Shown in pieces: positions 37,239 through 46,776 of a stretch of 64,000 bases of DNA (positions are counted from its first letter, which is position 1; each line of letters opens with the position of its first letter). The stretch is taken from positions 2,347,501 through 2,411,500 of the forward strand of contig NZ_CP018846.1 of NCBI RefSeq assembly GCF_002025705.1, written 5' to 3'. Below the pieces are notes generated by a model. That model saw only the letters and a list, made by a program, of their open reading frames with translations, was not told where the DNA came from and did not search any database. This stretch comes from Pseudomonas putida. GTDB lineage: Bacteria > Pseudomonadota > Gammaproteobacteria > Pseudomonadales > Pseudomonadaceae. The translations under genes were made by a program, and so were the position numbers.

Positions 37239-38657
37239 TCAGCGTGCGCTGGCGACGGTCTCCGGCTGCCAACCGCCACCGAGGGCCTTGTAGATCGAGA
37301 CGATGCCGCGATACAGCTCCACCTCGCCCTGGGCCTGGGCGTCTTCAGCGCTCAGGCGTTCGCGTTCGGCATCGAGCAGCACCAGGTAATCCACCGTGCC
37401 CTCGCGGTAACGCACCGAGGCCAAGTCGGCGGCCTTGCGGCTGGCGTCACTCTGGCGCATCAGCGACAACAGCCGCTGCTGGGTCTTGTCGTAATCGCTG
37501 AAGGCGTTGGCCGATTCTTCCAAGGCCAGCAGCACCTGCTGTTCATAGTTGGCCAGGGCGCCTTCGGCGTCAGCCTTGGCGCCGCGCAGGCGGGCCCGCA
37601 CGCTGCCCAGGTCGAAGGCGGCCCAGGTGATGCTTGGGCCCAGTGCCCAGGCATTGGCTGCGGAGGATCCGATCTGCGAGCCACGGGCGGCGGTAAAGCC
37701 GAGGAAGCCGCTGAGGCTCACCCGTGGGAACAGGTCGGCAGTGGCCACACCGACATTGGCGGTGGCTGCGGCCAGCTGGCGCTCGGCGCTGCGGATATCC
37801 GGGCGGCGGCGTAGCAGCTCGCCCGGGTCACCCACCGGCAAGGCCTTGGCGATGGCCGGCAAGGCCTTGGGCGACAGGTCTACGCTCAGCGCATCCGGGC
37901 GCTGGCCAAGCAGGGTGGCGATGCGGTGGCGCGCCCTGGCCTGTTCGGCCTGCAGTTGCGGCACGGTGGCTTCGACACCCGCCAGGCGGGCATCGGCGCG
38001 CACCACGTCGAGTTCGTTGCCGACCCCGGCGTCGCGCAGGGTCACGGTGATGTTGCGTGATTCCTGCTGGGTCTTGAGGTTGGCCACGGCGATGTTTTCG
38101 CGCAGCTGCGCACCACGTAGCTGGCCATAGGCGTCGACCAGTTCGGCGATCAGGCTGACCTGCAGCTGTTGCAGGTCGGCCTGGGCCGCCGCTTCCTGGG
38201 CTTCGCTGGCCTCGATCTGGCGCTGGATGCGGCCGAACAGGTCAAGCTCCCAGGCCATGTCCAGGCCCAGGTCGTAACGTTCCTGGTTGACCCGCTGGGT
38301 GGTCTGGCCGGGTACCTGGCCCTTGCCGATCTCGCTGCTGGCGCGGCTGGTGACCACCGGGAACTGGTCGTTGGCGGCGTCATCGCGGATCGCCCGAGCC
38401 GACTTGAGCCGGGCGAACGCCACGCGCAGGTCGCGGTTGCCGTCCAGCGATGCCTGCACCAGCTGGTTCAGCACCGGGTCGTCGAACTGCTTCCACCACA
38501 CGCTTTCGAAGCGGCTGCGGTCGAAGGCTTTGGCCTGTACATAAGTGCTGTCGAAATGCGCGGGTTCGGTGTCTGGGGTCTTGTAGTCCGGGCCTACCGC
38601 GCAGGCCGCCAGGGCCAGCGCCAGCAGGCTCGGGGTCAGTGGTTTGAGCAGGTTCAT
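37239..38657 (-). CDS. oprN: Outer-membrane efflux lipoprotein OprN
   Basis: A 472-residue outer-membrane channel of the NodT/OprM type. The lipobox LALAACAVGPDY places lipidation at C19. Two OEP repeats follow, with the LRRRPDIRSAERQLAAATANVG stretch typical of the family. It forms the exit duct for MexE-MexF, which pump drugs such as chloramphenicol and quinolones in P. aeruginosa. Its ATG lies inside the mexF end (4-base overlap), behind GGAGAACC, and a terminator follows. Confidence 0.9.
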   Translation of the reverse strand: MNLLKPLTPSLLALALAACAVGPDYKTPDTEPAHFDSTYVQAKAFDRSRFESVWWKQFDDPVLNQLVQASLDGNRDLRVAFARLKSARAIRDDAANDQFPVVTSRASSEIGKGQVPGQTTQRVNQERYDLGLDMAWELDLFGRIQRQIEASEAQEAAAQADLQQLQVSLIAELVDAYGQLRGAQLRENIAVANLKTQQESRNITVTLRDAGVGNELDVVRADARLAGVEATVPQLQAEQARARHRIATLLGQRPDALSVDLSPKALPAIAKALPVGDPGELLRRRPDIRSAERQLAAATANVGVATADLFPRVSLSGFLGFTAARGSQIGSSAANAWALGPSITWAAFDLGSVRARLRGAKADAEGALANYEQQVLLALEESANAFSDYDKTQQRLLSLMRQSDASRKAADLASVRYREGTVDYLVLLDAERERLSAEDAQAQGEVELYRGIVSIYKALGGGWQPETVASAR

Positions 38658-41600
38658 GCGTGGTTCTCCAGCACGTGCGCGTGCTCGGCCTTGCGGGCCT
38701 GGCGACGCTCGACGAAGCGGCGGATCAGGAAGAAGAACACCGGGGTCAGGAACAGGCCGAACACAGTCACGCCAATCATCCCCGAGAACACCGCCACACC
38801 CATGGCATGGCGCATTTCCGAGCCGGCACCGGAGCTGAACACCAGCGGTACCACACCCATGATGAAGGCGATCGAGGTCATCAGGATCGGCCGCAGACGC
38901 AGGCGGCAGGCTTCCAGCACCGCAGCCAGCGGGTCCAGGCCCTTGGCCTGTTCATCCTTGGCAAACTCGACGATCAGGATCGCGTTCTTGCACGCCAGGC
39001 CCACCAGCACGATCAGGCCGATCTGGGTGAAGATGTTGTTGTCGCCACCGGACACGATCACCCCGGTGATGGCCGACAGCAGGGTCATCGGCACGATCAG
39101 GATCACCGCCAGCGGCAGGCTCCAGCTTTCGTACTGGGCGGCCAGCACCAGGAACGCCAGCAGCACGCACAGCGGGAACACGAACAGCGCGGTATTGCCC
39201 GAGAGGATCTGCTGATAGGTGAGGTCGGTCCACTCGAAGGTCATGCCGTTGGGCAGCTCTTCCTTGAGCAGTTTCTCGATTGCCGCCTCGGCCTGGCCGG
39301 AGCTGTAACCTGGGGCTGCAGCGCCGTTGATCTCGGCGGTGATAAAGCCGTTGTAGTGCATTACCCGGTCAGGGCCAGAGGTGTCGCTGACCTTGAGGAA
39401 GGTCGCCAGCGGGATCATCTCGCCGAGGTTGTTGCGCACCTTCAGCTGGCCGATCTGTTCGGCATCGAGGCGGAACTGCTGCTCGGCCTGGACGTTGACC
39501 TGGTAGGTGCGGCCAAAGCGGTTGAAGTCGTTGGTGTACAGCGAGCCCAGGTAGACCTGCAGGGTGTCGAAGATGTCGGTGATCGCCACGCCGTGGGTCT
39601 TGGCCTTTTCCCGGTCGATGGCGGCATCGACCTGCGGCACGTTGACCTGGTAGCTGGTGAACAAGCCCGCTAGCTCTGGCACGTTGTGGCTCTTGGCGAT
39701 GATGTTCTGGGTCTCTTTGTACAGCGCTTCGTAGCCCAGGTTGCCGCGGTCTTCGATCTGCAGGCGGAAGCCGCCGATGGTGCCAAGGCCTTGCACGGGC
39801 GGTGGCGGGAAGATCGCGATGTACGCGTCCTGGATGTCAGCGAACTTGGCGTTCAGTGCGGCGGCGATGGCCGCGGCCGACTGGCTCGGGTCCTTGCGCT
39901 CGTCGAACGGTTTGAGCGGGGTGAACACGATGCCGCTGTTCGGGCTGTTGGTGAACCCGTTGATCGACAGGCCCGGGAAGGCCACCGAATCGGCAACGCC
40001 CGGTTGCTCCAGGGCGATTTCACTCATGCGCTTGATCACCGCCTCGGTGCGGTCGAGGCTGGCGGCGTCAGGCAGTTGGGCGAAGGCCACCAGGTACTGT
40101 TTGTCCTGCGCCGGGACGAAACCGGTCGGGGTGCTGGAGAAGCCCAGGTAGGTCAGGCCCATCAGCCCGGCATAGATGAACAGGGCGATGCCGCTGGAGC
40201 GGATAACCCGGCGCACGCCGCCCACGTAGCTGTGGCTGGCCCGGTCGAAGAAGCGGTTGAACGGGGCAAACAGCCAGCTGCCCAGCAGGCGCTCCAGGAA
40301 CCGCGAGAAACGGTCTTTGGGCGCATGGTGGTCTTTGAGCAGCACGGCAGCCAGTGCTGGCGACAGGGTCAGCGAGTTGAATGCCGAGATCACGGTGGAA
40401 ATGGCGATGGTCAGCGCAAACTGCTTGTAGAACTGCCCGGTAAGGCCGGAAATGAACGCGGCAGGCACGAACACCGCGCACAGCACCAGCGCCGTGGCGA
40501 TGATCGGCCCGGTCACTTCACTCATGGCCTTCTGCGTGGCTTCCAGCGGTTTCAGGCCCAGCCCGATGTTGCGCTCGACGTTCTCCACCACGACGATGGC
40601 GTCGTCCACCACGATACCAATGGCCAACACCAGGCCGAACAGTGACAAGGCGTTGAGCGAGAAGCCGAACAAGTGCATCACCGCGAAGGTACCGATCAGC
40701 GAAACGGGTACGGCCAGCAGCGGGATGATCGAGGCGCGCCAGGTCTGCAGGAACAGAATGACCACCAGCACGACCAGCACCAGGGCTTCGAACAGCGTAT
40801 GCACCACGGCTTCGATGGAGCCACGGACGAACACGGTCGGGTCATAGACGATGCTGTAGTCCATGCCTTCCGGGAAGTCCTTCTTCAGCTCGGCCATCTT
40901 CGCCCGCACTTCGTCGGAGATCTCGATGGCGTTGGAGCCCGGGCGCTGGAAGATCGGGATGGCCACCGCCGGCTGGTTGTTCAGCAGCGAGCGCAGGGCG
41001 TACTGGCTGGAACCGAGCTCGACCCGGGCGATGTCCTTCAGGCGGGTGATTTCACCATCGGCACCTGCGCGGATGATGATGTTCTCGAACTCTTCCTCGT
41101 TGACCAGGCGGCCCTGGGTGTTGATCGACAGCTGGAAGCTGGTCGAACCGGGGGCGGGCGGGGCGCCCAGCTGGCCGGCGGCGACCTGGCGGTTCTGCTC
41201 GCGGATGGCGGCCACCACGTCGCTGGCGGTCAGGTTGCGCGAAGCTGTCTTGTTCGGGTCGAGCCACACGCGCAGCGAGTAGTCGCCCATGCCGAACAGC
41301 TGCACGTCGCCGACGCCGCCCAGGCGCGCCAGTTCATCCTTGATGTTGAGGATGGCGTAGTTGGACAGGTAGAGCATGTCGTAGCGGTTGTCCGGCGAGG
41401 TCAGGTGCACGACCATGGTCAGGTCGGGCGACGCCTTGTCGACGGTGATACCGATCCGCGTCACTTCTTCCGGCAGCTTGGGCTGGGTACGGGTGACGCG
41501 GTTCTGCACCTGCACCTGGGCATTGTCAAGGTCCGTGCCCAGGGCGAAGGTGATGGTCAGGGTCAGCTTGCCATCGGCAGTGGACTGCGAGGACATGTAC

Positions 41601-41833
41601 AGCATGTTCTCGACACCGGTGATGGCCTGTTCCAGTGGCGCGGCGACGGTCTCACCGATCACCTTGGGGTTGGCACCGGGGAAGTTGGCGCGCACCACCA
41701 CGGTCGGTGGTACCACTTCGGGGTATTCGCTGATCGGCAGCTGGAACAGCGAGATCGAGCCCGCAATCAGCAGCACCAGCGACAGCACCGCGGCGAAGAT
41801 GGGCCGGGTAATGAAGAATTTCGAAAAGTTCAT
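38654..41833 (-). CDS. mexF: RND multidrug efflux transporter MexF
   Basis: A 1059-residue proton-driven pump of the HAE1 RND family with twelve membrane segments and two large periplasmic loops. It begins MNFSKFFITRPIFAAVLS, and the proton-relay motif GIVVDDAIVVVENVERN is in the fourth membrane segment. The gene is intact. Closest match by recollection is MexF of the MexEF-OprN system. It lies between mexE (12-base gap) and oprN (4-base overlap). Confidence 0.93.
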   Translation of the reverse strand: MNFSKFFITRPIFAAVLSLVLLIAGSISLFQLPISEYPEVVPPTVVVRANFPGANPKVIGETVAAPLEQAITGVENMLYMSSQSTADGKLTLTITFALGTDLDNAQVQVQNRVTRTQPKLPEEVTRIGITVDKASPDLTMVVHLTSPDNRYDMLYLSNYAILNIKDELARLGGVGDVQLFGMGDYSLRVWLDPNKTASRNLTASDVVAAIREQNRQVAAGQLGAPPAPGSTSFQLSINTQGRLVNEEEFENIIIRAGADGEITRLKDIARVELGSSQYALRSLLNNQPAVAIPIFQRPGSNAIEISDEVRAKMAELKKDFPEGMDYSIVYDPTVFVRGSIEAVVHTLFEALVLVVLVVILFLQTWRASIIPLLAVPVSLIGTFAVMHLFGFSLNALSLFGLVLAIGIVVDDAIVVVENVERNIGLGLKPLEATQKAMSEVTGPIIATALVLCAVFVPAAFISGLTGQFYKQFALTIAISTVISAFNSLTLSPALAAVLLKDHHAPKDRFSRFLERLLGSWLFAPFNRFFDRASHSYVGGVRRVIRSSGIALFIYAGLMGLTYLGFSSTPTGFVPAQDKQYLVAFAQLPDAASLDRTEAVIKRMSEIALEQPGVADSVAFPGLSINGFTNSPNSGIVFTPLKPFDERKDPSQSAAAIAAALNAKFADIQDAYIAIFPPPPVQGLGTIGGFRLQIEDRGNLGYEALYKETQNIIAKSHNVPELAGLFTSYQVNVPQVDAAIDREKAKTHGVAITDIFDTLQVYLGSLYTNDFNRFGRTYQVNVQAEQQFRLDAEQIGQLKVRNNLGEMIPLATFLKVSDTSGPDRVMHYNGFITAEINGAAAPGYSSGQAEAAIEKLLKEELPNGMTFEWTDLTYQQILSGNTALFVFPLCVLLAFLVLAAQYESWSLPLAVILIVPMTLLSAITGVIVSGGDNNIFTQIGLIVLVGLACKNAILIVEFAKDEQAKGLDPLAAVLEACRLRLRPILMTSIAFIMGVVPLVFSSGAGSEMRHAMGVAVFSGMIGVTVFGLFLTPVFFFLIRRFVERRQARKAEHAHVLENHA

Positions 41834-41845
41834 CGGTGTGGTCCC

Positions 41846-43087
41846 TTAACCGCGTGGCGCCTGGGCGCTGGCGACTTTTTCGGTGGAGCCCGCTACCTTC
41901 TGCGCCTGGTTGCTGGCCTCGAGGGCCTGGCGCTGCTGGGCGAGGGCGGCAAGAGTCTGCTCGCTGGCCATTGGTGTTTCTTCCGGGGTCACTGGCGAGC
42001 CAGGGCGCACGCGCTGCAGGCCCTTGACCACGATGCGATCGTCCTTGGCAAGGCCGCTACGGACGATGCGCAGGCCTTCGAGCTTCGGCCCCAGTTCCAC
42101 GGCGCGGTAGGCGGCCTTGTTGTCCTTGTCCATGACCAGCACGAACTTCTTGCCAAGGTCGGTACCGACCGCTTCGTCGTTGATCAGCACAGCGTCGTAC
42201 TGGGCGCTGCCGACCAGCTTCAGGCGGGCATACAGGCCTGGGGTGAACTGGCCGTCACGGTTGTCGAACACGGCGCGGCCACGGATGGTGCCGGTGCGGG
42301 GGTTGACCTGGTTGTCGACAAAGTTCATCTGGCCCAGGTGCGGGTTACCGGTTTCGCTGGTCAGGCCCAGGTACACCGGGGTGCTCTGACCACGCTGGCC
42401 ATCGCGTGCCAACTGGTTGTACTTGAGGTACACACGCTCGTCGGCGTCGAAGTAGGCGTACACCTTGTCGGTGGAAACCACGCTGGTCAGCGGCGTCACA
42501 TCGGCAGTGACGATGTTGCCGGCGGTGAATTCGGCGCGGCTGACGCGGCCGCTGATCGGCGCGGTGACGCGGGTGAAGCTGAGGTTCAGGCGGGCCAGGT
42601 CGAGCTGGGCCTGGATCGCATCGACCCCGGCGCGGGCTTCGGCGGCGGCGCTGCTGCGCGATTCGGCAAGCTCGGCGGAGATGGCATTGCTGTCGCGCAG
42701 GCGCTCGCCACGGCGGGCTTCGTTGGCACTGCGGATGGCGGTGGCCTTGGCCTGTTGCAGCTGTGCTTCGAGGCGGCGGACTTCAGCCTGGAACGGGCGC
42801 GGGTCGATCTGGAACAGCAGGTCGCCTTTCTTGACTTGGGCACCTTCGGTGAAGCCGACCAGGTCGATCTGGCCCGAGACCCGTGGGCGCACTTCGACGG
42901 TTTCCGGCGCTTCAAGGCGGCCGGTGAACTCGTCCCATTCGTTGATCGGCTGCTCGATGACCTTGGCGACGCTGACCTTGGGCGCGGCGGGAGCCTGCAC
43001 GGCGTCGGGGGTGCGGCCACAAGCGCTGAGCACCACCACTGCCAGGGCAGCGAGTGGGAAGCGCAAGGGTTTGAGTGAGTGATCCAT
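41846..43087 (-). CDS. mexE: RND periplasmic adaptor lipoprotein MexE
   Basis: A 413-residue membrane-fusion protein that links MexF to OprN. The lipobox VVVLSACG gives a lipidated cysteine near residue 23. Two lipoyl halves (VRPRVSGQIDLVGFTEG; RAPISGRVSRAEF-like) flank a coiled-coil hairpin. It is the first gene of the operon. GGAG precedes the ATG at 43087; the frame extends to 43147 but lacks support. In P. aeruginosa the LysR activator MexT controls this operon, and no mexT is adjacent here. Confidence 0.93.
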   Translation of the reverse strand: MDHSLKPLRFPLAALAVVVLSACGRTPDAVQAPAAPKVSVAKVIEQPINEWDEFTGRLEAPETVEVRPRVSGQIDLVGFTEGAQVKKGDLLFQIDPRPFQAEVRRLEAQLQQAKATAIRSANEARRGERLRDSNAISAELAESRSSAAAEARAGVDAIQAQLDLARLNLSFTRVTAPISGRVSRAEFTAGNIVTADVTPLTSVVSTDKVYAYFDADERVYLKYNQLARDGQRGQSTPVYLGLTSETGNPHLGQMNFVDNQVNPRTGTIRGRAVFDNRDGQFTPGLYARLKLVGSAQYDAVLINDEAVGTDLGKKFVLVMDKDNKAAYRAVELGPKLEGLRIVRSGLAKDDRIVVKGLQRVRPGSPVTPEETPMASEQTLAALAQQRQALEASNQAQKVAGSTEKVASAQAPRG

Positions 43088-43168
43088 GGAGAACTCCGCC
43101 AATGTATTAGTAGTGGGCGGAGTGTGAGTGTCTTGCGCGTGGCGCACGAATCGAACGGAGCGAAGGTT

Positions 43169-43206
43169 ATTATCACGCGCAATGATATGTCGGGATCAAT
43201 CATCGA
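43169..43206. promoter_or_regulatory. Candidate operator region upstream of mexEF-oprN
   Basis: An imperfect palindrome TATCACGCGCAATGATA (43171-43187) and an ATCAATCATCGAT element (43195-43207) lie about 85-120 bases before mexE. The second is somewhat like a LysR/MexT nod-box (ATCA...CGAT) but the spacing does not fit the published consensus. Weak evidence. Confidence 0.3.
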
Positions 43207-43246
43207 TGGCGGGCATGTGACGGGGCTTGCGGGTAAGCTCTCTAAC

Positions 43247-43336
43247 TGCAGTGCCGGCCTCTTGGTAGGCAAGCCCGTTCTCAAGGCCTGTGCAGTACCT
43301 GTGGGAGCGGGCTTGCCCGCGAAGGGGCCAGTGCAG
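43247..43336. repeat. REP pair, one copy degenerate
   Basis: A good REP copy (about 43297-43336, with GGGAGCGGGCTTGCCCGCGAA) faces a decayed one (43247-43290). It lies between the divergent mexE and MFS genes. An apparent GTG-started extension of the MFS frame reads through it. Confidence 0.75.
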
Positions 43337-43370
43337 ACACCTCCGCACAGCAACTGAAATAGGCCCCGCC

Positions 43371-44555
43371 TTGCACACCTACCACCGCCTCCCTGGCCCC
43401 CTCGGTATCGTCCTCCTCGGCGTGCTGCAAATCCTGGTCTGGGGCGGCTCGTTCTTCCTCATGGCGGTGATGGCCGACCCGATCAGCCGCGATACCGGCT
43501 GGCCCAGCCAGTGGGTCTACGGCGCGCTGTCCCTGAGCCTGATGGTCTCGGCGCTGTTCGCCCCCTGGTCCAGCCGACTGGTGGCACGCTATGGCGGCCG
43601 TCCGCAAATGGCCGCCAGCGGCGCGGTGGTGGCGGTGGGGTTGCTGATCATGGCCGCCAGCCACAACCTCGGGCTGTTCCTGCTGGCCTGGGCAGTGATC
43701 GGCATTGGCATGGCCATGGGCTTGTATGAAGCGCTGTTCGCCACCCTCGGCGGGTTGTATGGCGAAGGTGCGGGCAAGGCCATCACCGGCATTACCCTGA
43801 TTGCCGGCTTCGCCTCGACCCTGTCCTGGCCAACCGTGGCCCTGGCCATCGAACACATTGGCTGGCGGGCAACGTGCGTGTGCTATGCACTGGTGCTGTT
43901 CGTGGTGGTCGCGCCGTTGTATTGGCGGGTGCTGCCTGCGGGCGGCCGGGTCGAGCTGCCGGCCAAGGCGCAGGCACAAGGCGAGGCAGTCGGTGTGGAC
44001 CGCCCGCTTTACCTGCTGCTGACCAGCATGTTCGCCATCGGTGCAATCATCATGACCGCCATCGCCGTGCAGCTGGTGGCTGTGCTGCAGGGGTTGGGGC
44101 ATTCGCTGCCGGTGGCCATCGGCCTGGCAGCGATGCTCGGCCCCAGCCAGGTGGCATCGCGGGTGCTGCAGATTCTGGCGGGCAAGCGCCACCCGATCTG
44201 GACCGCGCTGGCCTGGGTCAGCCTGGTGCTGGTGGGGTTGCTGATGGTAACGCTGGTGCCAGCGGCCACGGCGGTGGGCTTGCTGGTGTTTGGCTGCGGC
44301 AATGGCCTGCGGGCGATCGTGCGCGGCTTGCTGCCACTGGCAATGATGCCGCCAGCGCAGTATGTGTTGCTGATGGGGCGCATGTCGCGGCCATCGCTGA
44401 TCGGGCAGGCGCTGACGCCGGTGGTGGGTGGCTTTCTGTTCGAGCACTTTGGCTCGATGGGAGTGTTGCTGACCCTGTGCCTGCTGGCGCTGACCAATGT
44501 ACTGCTGGTGGTGGCGGTGATGCACCGGGTGCGGGCCAGCGCCGGTGCGGTTTGA
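43371..44555 (+). CDS. Major facilitator superfamily transporter
   Basis: A 394-residue inner-membrane protein with twelve hydrophobic segments; the substrate is unknown. The loop after segment 2 contains SRLVARYGGRPQ, an MFS motif-A-like sequence. There is no ATG near the natural start, so I place it at TTG 43371 (LHTYHRLPG), just before the first membrane segment; the longer frame from GTG 43290 is REP sequence. It is convergent with the acetyltransferase gene 3 bases away. Confidence 0.83.
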   Translation: MHTYHRLPGPLGIVLLGVLQILVWGGSFFLMAVMADPISRDTGWPSQWVYGALSLSLMVSALFAPWSSRLVARYGGRPQMAASGAVVAVGLLIMAASHNLGLFLLAWAVIGIGMAMGLYEALFATLGGLYGEGAGKAITGITLIAGFASTLSWPTVALAIEHIGWRATCVCYALVLFVVVAPLYWRVLPAGGRVELPAKAQAQGEAVGVDRPLYLLLTSMFAIGAIIMTAIAVQLVAVLQGLGHSLPVAIGLAAMLGPSQVASRVLQILAGKRHPIWTALAWVSLVLVGLLMVTLVPAATAVGLLVFGCGNGLRAIVRGLLPLAMMPPAQYVLLMGRMSRPSLIGQALTPVVGGFLFEHFGSMGVLLTLCLLALTNVLLVVAVMHRVRASAGAV

Positions 44556-44558
44556 GGG

Positions 44559-45038
44559 TCAGCCCTGGGCAAACGCCAACAGCTTGTCGCCATCGAGCCG
44601 GTAGCGCACCCACTCATCCTGTGGCTCGGCCCCCAGCGATTTGTAGAAGCTGATCGCAGGCTCGTTCCAGTCCAGTACGCTCCACTCGAAGCGCCCGCAG
44701 CCTTTGGCCACTGCCTCGCGAGCGATGTGCCGCAACACATCCCGGCCCGCACCCCCACCGCGCTGCTCGGGGGTGATGTACAGGTCTTCCAGATAGATGC
44801 CATTGCGGCCCTGCCAGGTCGAGTAGCTGTAGAAATACACGGCGAAGCCGATGGCCTTGCCGTCGCGTTCGCAGATCAGGCTGTGCACGGTGCTACCTTC
44901 ATCGAACAGGCTATGCTCGATGTCGGCAACGGTGGCAACCACCTCATGACGGGCGCGCTCGTACTCGGCCAGCTCGGTGATATAGGCAAGAATCTGCGCA
45001 GCATCACTGCGAACGGCGGGGCGGATGGTCAGGCTCAT
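44559..45038 (-). CDS. GNAT-family N-acetyltransferase (diamine acetyltransferase-like)
   Basis: A 159-residue acetyltransferase. Motif A (LYITPEQRGGGAGRDVLRHIA) binds acetyl-CoA. GRFEWSVLDWNEPAISFYKSLGA is the typical motif B, shared with spermidine/diamine N1-acetyltransferases. The substrate is inferred only. GGAAG precedes the ATG at 45038. It is divergent from a LysE-type exporter, with an inverted repeat between them, so both may share control. Confidence 0.85.
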   Translation of the reverse strand: MSLTIRPAVRSDAAQILAYITELAEYERARHEVVATVADIEHSLFDEGSTVHSLICERDGKAIGFAVYFYSYSTWQGRNGIYLEDLYITPEQRGGGAGRDVLRHIAREAVAKGCGRFEWSVLDWNEPAISFYKSLGAEPQDEWVRYRLDGDKLLAFAQG

Positions 45039-45080
45039 GCAGGGGCTTCCATGTTCTTGGTTGGAGGGTTCTCTGGTGAG

Positions 45081-45124
45081 CGGTACAGTGATGTGTATCT
45101 GCATAATTTAAGGTAACTGTACCG
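45081..45124. promoter_or_regulatory. Spaced inverted repeat in a divergent gap
   Basis: CGGTACAGT (45081-45089) and ACTGTACCG (45116-45124) are perfect reverse complements separated by 26 bases, between the divergent acetyltransferase and exporter genes. This looks like a two-half-site operator. The cognate regulator is not adjacent and I cannot name it. Confidence 0.55.
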
Positions 45125-45177
45125 GTCGCAGGGCAGGGCGACTCCGTTAGTGTGACAGCACCTGCAACGATTCTGGA

Positions 45178-45807
45178 ATGCCTGCCATGCTTGCCTCTGC
45201 CGACCTGCTCACCGCCTTCATGCTGTTTGCCTTCGTTTCCTCGATCACACCGGGGCCTAACAACACCATGCTGCTGGCCTCAGGCGTGAACTTCGGTGTG
45301 CGCCGTTCGATCCCGCATGCCATGGGTATCAGCGTCGGTTTCATGGTCATGGTGCTGGCGGTGGGCCTGGGCCTTGGTGAGGTGTTCAAGGCATGGCCGG
45401 TGCTGTACAGCGTGCTGCGCTATACCGGTGCGGCCTACTTGCTGTACCTGGCCTGGAAGATCGCCACCTCAGGGCCGCTTGGCGCTGACTCGCCAGGCGC
45501 ACGCAAGCCGCTGGGGTTCTGGGGCGCTGCGGCATTCCAGTGGGTCAACCCCAAGGCCTGGGTGATGGCGGTGGGGGCGATCACCACCTACACCCCGGCC
45601 CAGGGCTATGTAACCAACGTGGTGGTCATTGCCGCGCTGTTCGCTTTGGTCAACTTGCCCAGCGTCGGGGTATGGGTGATGTTCGGCAGCGCGCTGCGCA
45701 ACCTGCTGCAGAACCCGCGCTGGTTGATGCTGTTCAATGTCCTGATGGCCGTGTTGCTGGTGATTTCACTTTACCCGTTGCTGTTTGTAGAATCGGCGTT
45801 TTCATGA
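45178..45807 (+). CDS. LysE/RhtB-family exporter
   Basis: A 209-residue membrane protein with about six hydrophobic segments. SSITPGPNNTMLLASGVNFG and FQWVNPKAWVMAVGAITTY are family marks. It probably exports an amino acid or an amine. An ATG three codons on (45187) could also be the start. It is divergent from the GNAT gene; co-occurrence suggests a pair that acetylates and exports a common compound, but that is inference. It ends 21 bases before the hydrolase gene. Confidence 0.88.
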   Translation: MPAMLASADLLTAFMLFAFVSSITPGPNNTMLLASGVNFGVRRSIPHAMGISVGFMVMVLAVGLGLGEVFKAWPVLYSVLRYTGAAYLLYLAWKIATSGPLGADSPGARKPLGFWGAAAFQWVNPKAWVMAVGAITTYTPAQGYVTNVVVIAALFALVNLPSVGVWVMFGSALRNLLQNPRWLMLFNVLMAVLLVISLYPLLFVESAFS

Positions 45808-45828
45808 ACCGTCGAGTCCAGTAAACCG

Positions 45829-46713
45829 ATGCAGCTGATCCCCTGGTCCTTCGAGACCTCCGAAGGCTTTACCTTGCGTGGCTGGCGCTCGCCAGCCAGC
45901 GGCAAGCCGCTGCTGCACTTTCTGCACGGCAACGGCTTCTGCTGCCTGGTCTACCAGCCGTTGCTGATGAGCCTCAGTGAACATTTCGATGTGTGGCTCA
46001 GCGATGTGCAGGGCCATGGCGACAGCGACCATGGCGGTGATTTCCGCGGCTGGAACCGTACCGCTGCGCTCGCGGTGGAAGCCTTCGATGCCGGCCGTGG
46101 GGAATATGGCGAGGTTCCCCGGTACGCAGTGGGGCACAGTTTCGGCGGCGTGCTGACCGGTTTGATGCTGGCCAGCCAGCCGGGCTTGTTTGCCCGGGCC
46201 GTTTTGCTCGACCCTGTGCTGTTCAGCCGGCGCATGATCGGCGTGATGGGCGCCGCTGCGCTGGTTGGCTTGCACCGCCGGCATGCTTTGGCGCGCAAGG
46301 CCGCCAGCCGGCGCAGCCATTGGCCGGACCGCGAGTCGGCGCGGGCATCGCTGCAGGGGCGAGGTATATTCAAAGGCTGGAGCGACGCGGCGCTGCAGGC
46401 CTATGTCGAGCACGCGATCGGCGATTGCGGTGAGGGTGTGGTGCTCAAGTGCCGGCCCAGCCGCGAAGTCGAGATTTTCAGCTCATTCCCGTCGCGCATG
46501 TGGGCGCAGCTGGCTTCCATCCAGGTGCCCACGCTGGTGCTTTATGGCGAACAGACCTACCCCTTCGTGCCGCACTCGGTGCAGCGCCTGGCCAGGCTCA
46601 ACCCTGAGGTGAGCGCCCTTCAGGTTCCCGGCGGGCACTGCTTCATGCAAGAAGATCCAGTGCGTTGTGCCCACGAGGTAAAGGCGTACTTGATGGAGCG
46701 GTTGGCTGGATAG
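45829..46713 (+). CDS. Alpha/beta-fold hydrolase
   Basis: A 294-residue hydrolase. The oxyanion segment HFLHGNGF, the nucleophile elbow GHSFGG with S104, and the C-terminal catalytic histidine in VPGGHCFMQED form the catalytic set; the acid is probably in LVLYGEQTYPF. No signal peptide is seen, so it is cytosolic. The substrate is unknown. It follows the LysE gene closely and may share its transcript. Confidence 0.88.
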   Translation: MQLIPWSFETSEGFTLRGWRSPASGKPLLHFLHGNGFCCLVYQPLLMSLSEHFDVWLSDVQGHGDSDHGGDFRGWNRTAALAVEAFDAGRGEYGEVPRYAVGHSFGGVLTGLMLASQPGLFARAVLLDPVLFSRRMIGVMGAAALVGLHRRHALARKAASRRSHWPDRESARASLQGRGIFKGWSDAALQAYVEHAIGDCGEGVVLKCRPSREVEIFSSFPSRMWAQLASIQVPTLVLYGEQTYPFVPHSVQRLARLNPEVSALQVPGGHCFMQEDPVRCAHEVKAYLMERLAG

Positions 46714-46776
46714 CTTTTCCAGCAAGCACTGCGGCGGCCCTGGCACTTAAGCTGAATCTTTTGCGGGCAGCCCACC

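Noticed and set aside
40673..43078. 801-residue open frame on the plus strand
   Set aside because: It is the antisense of mexF/mexE; high GC and lack of stops produce such frames. The minus strand encodes clear RND motifs.
43290..43370. Longer start of the MFS gene at GTG 43290
   Set aside because: It would translate a REP element; the protein similarity starts near TTG 43371.
46740..46756. Sigma-54-like CTGGCACTTAAGCTGAA before the nucleotidyltransferase gene
   Set aside because: The -12 GC is not at the right spacing from the -24 GG.
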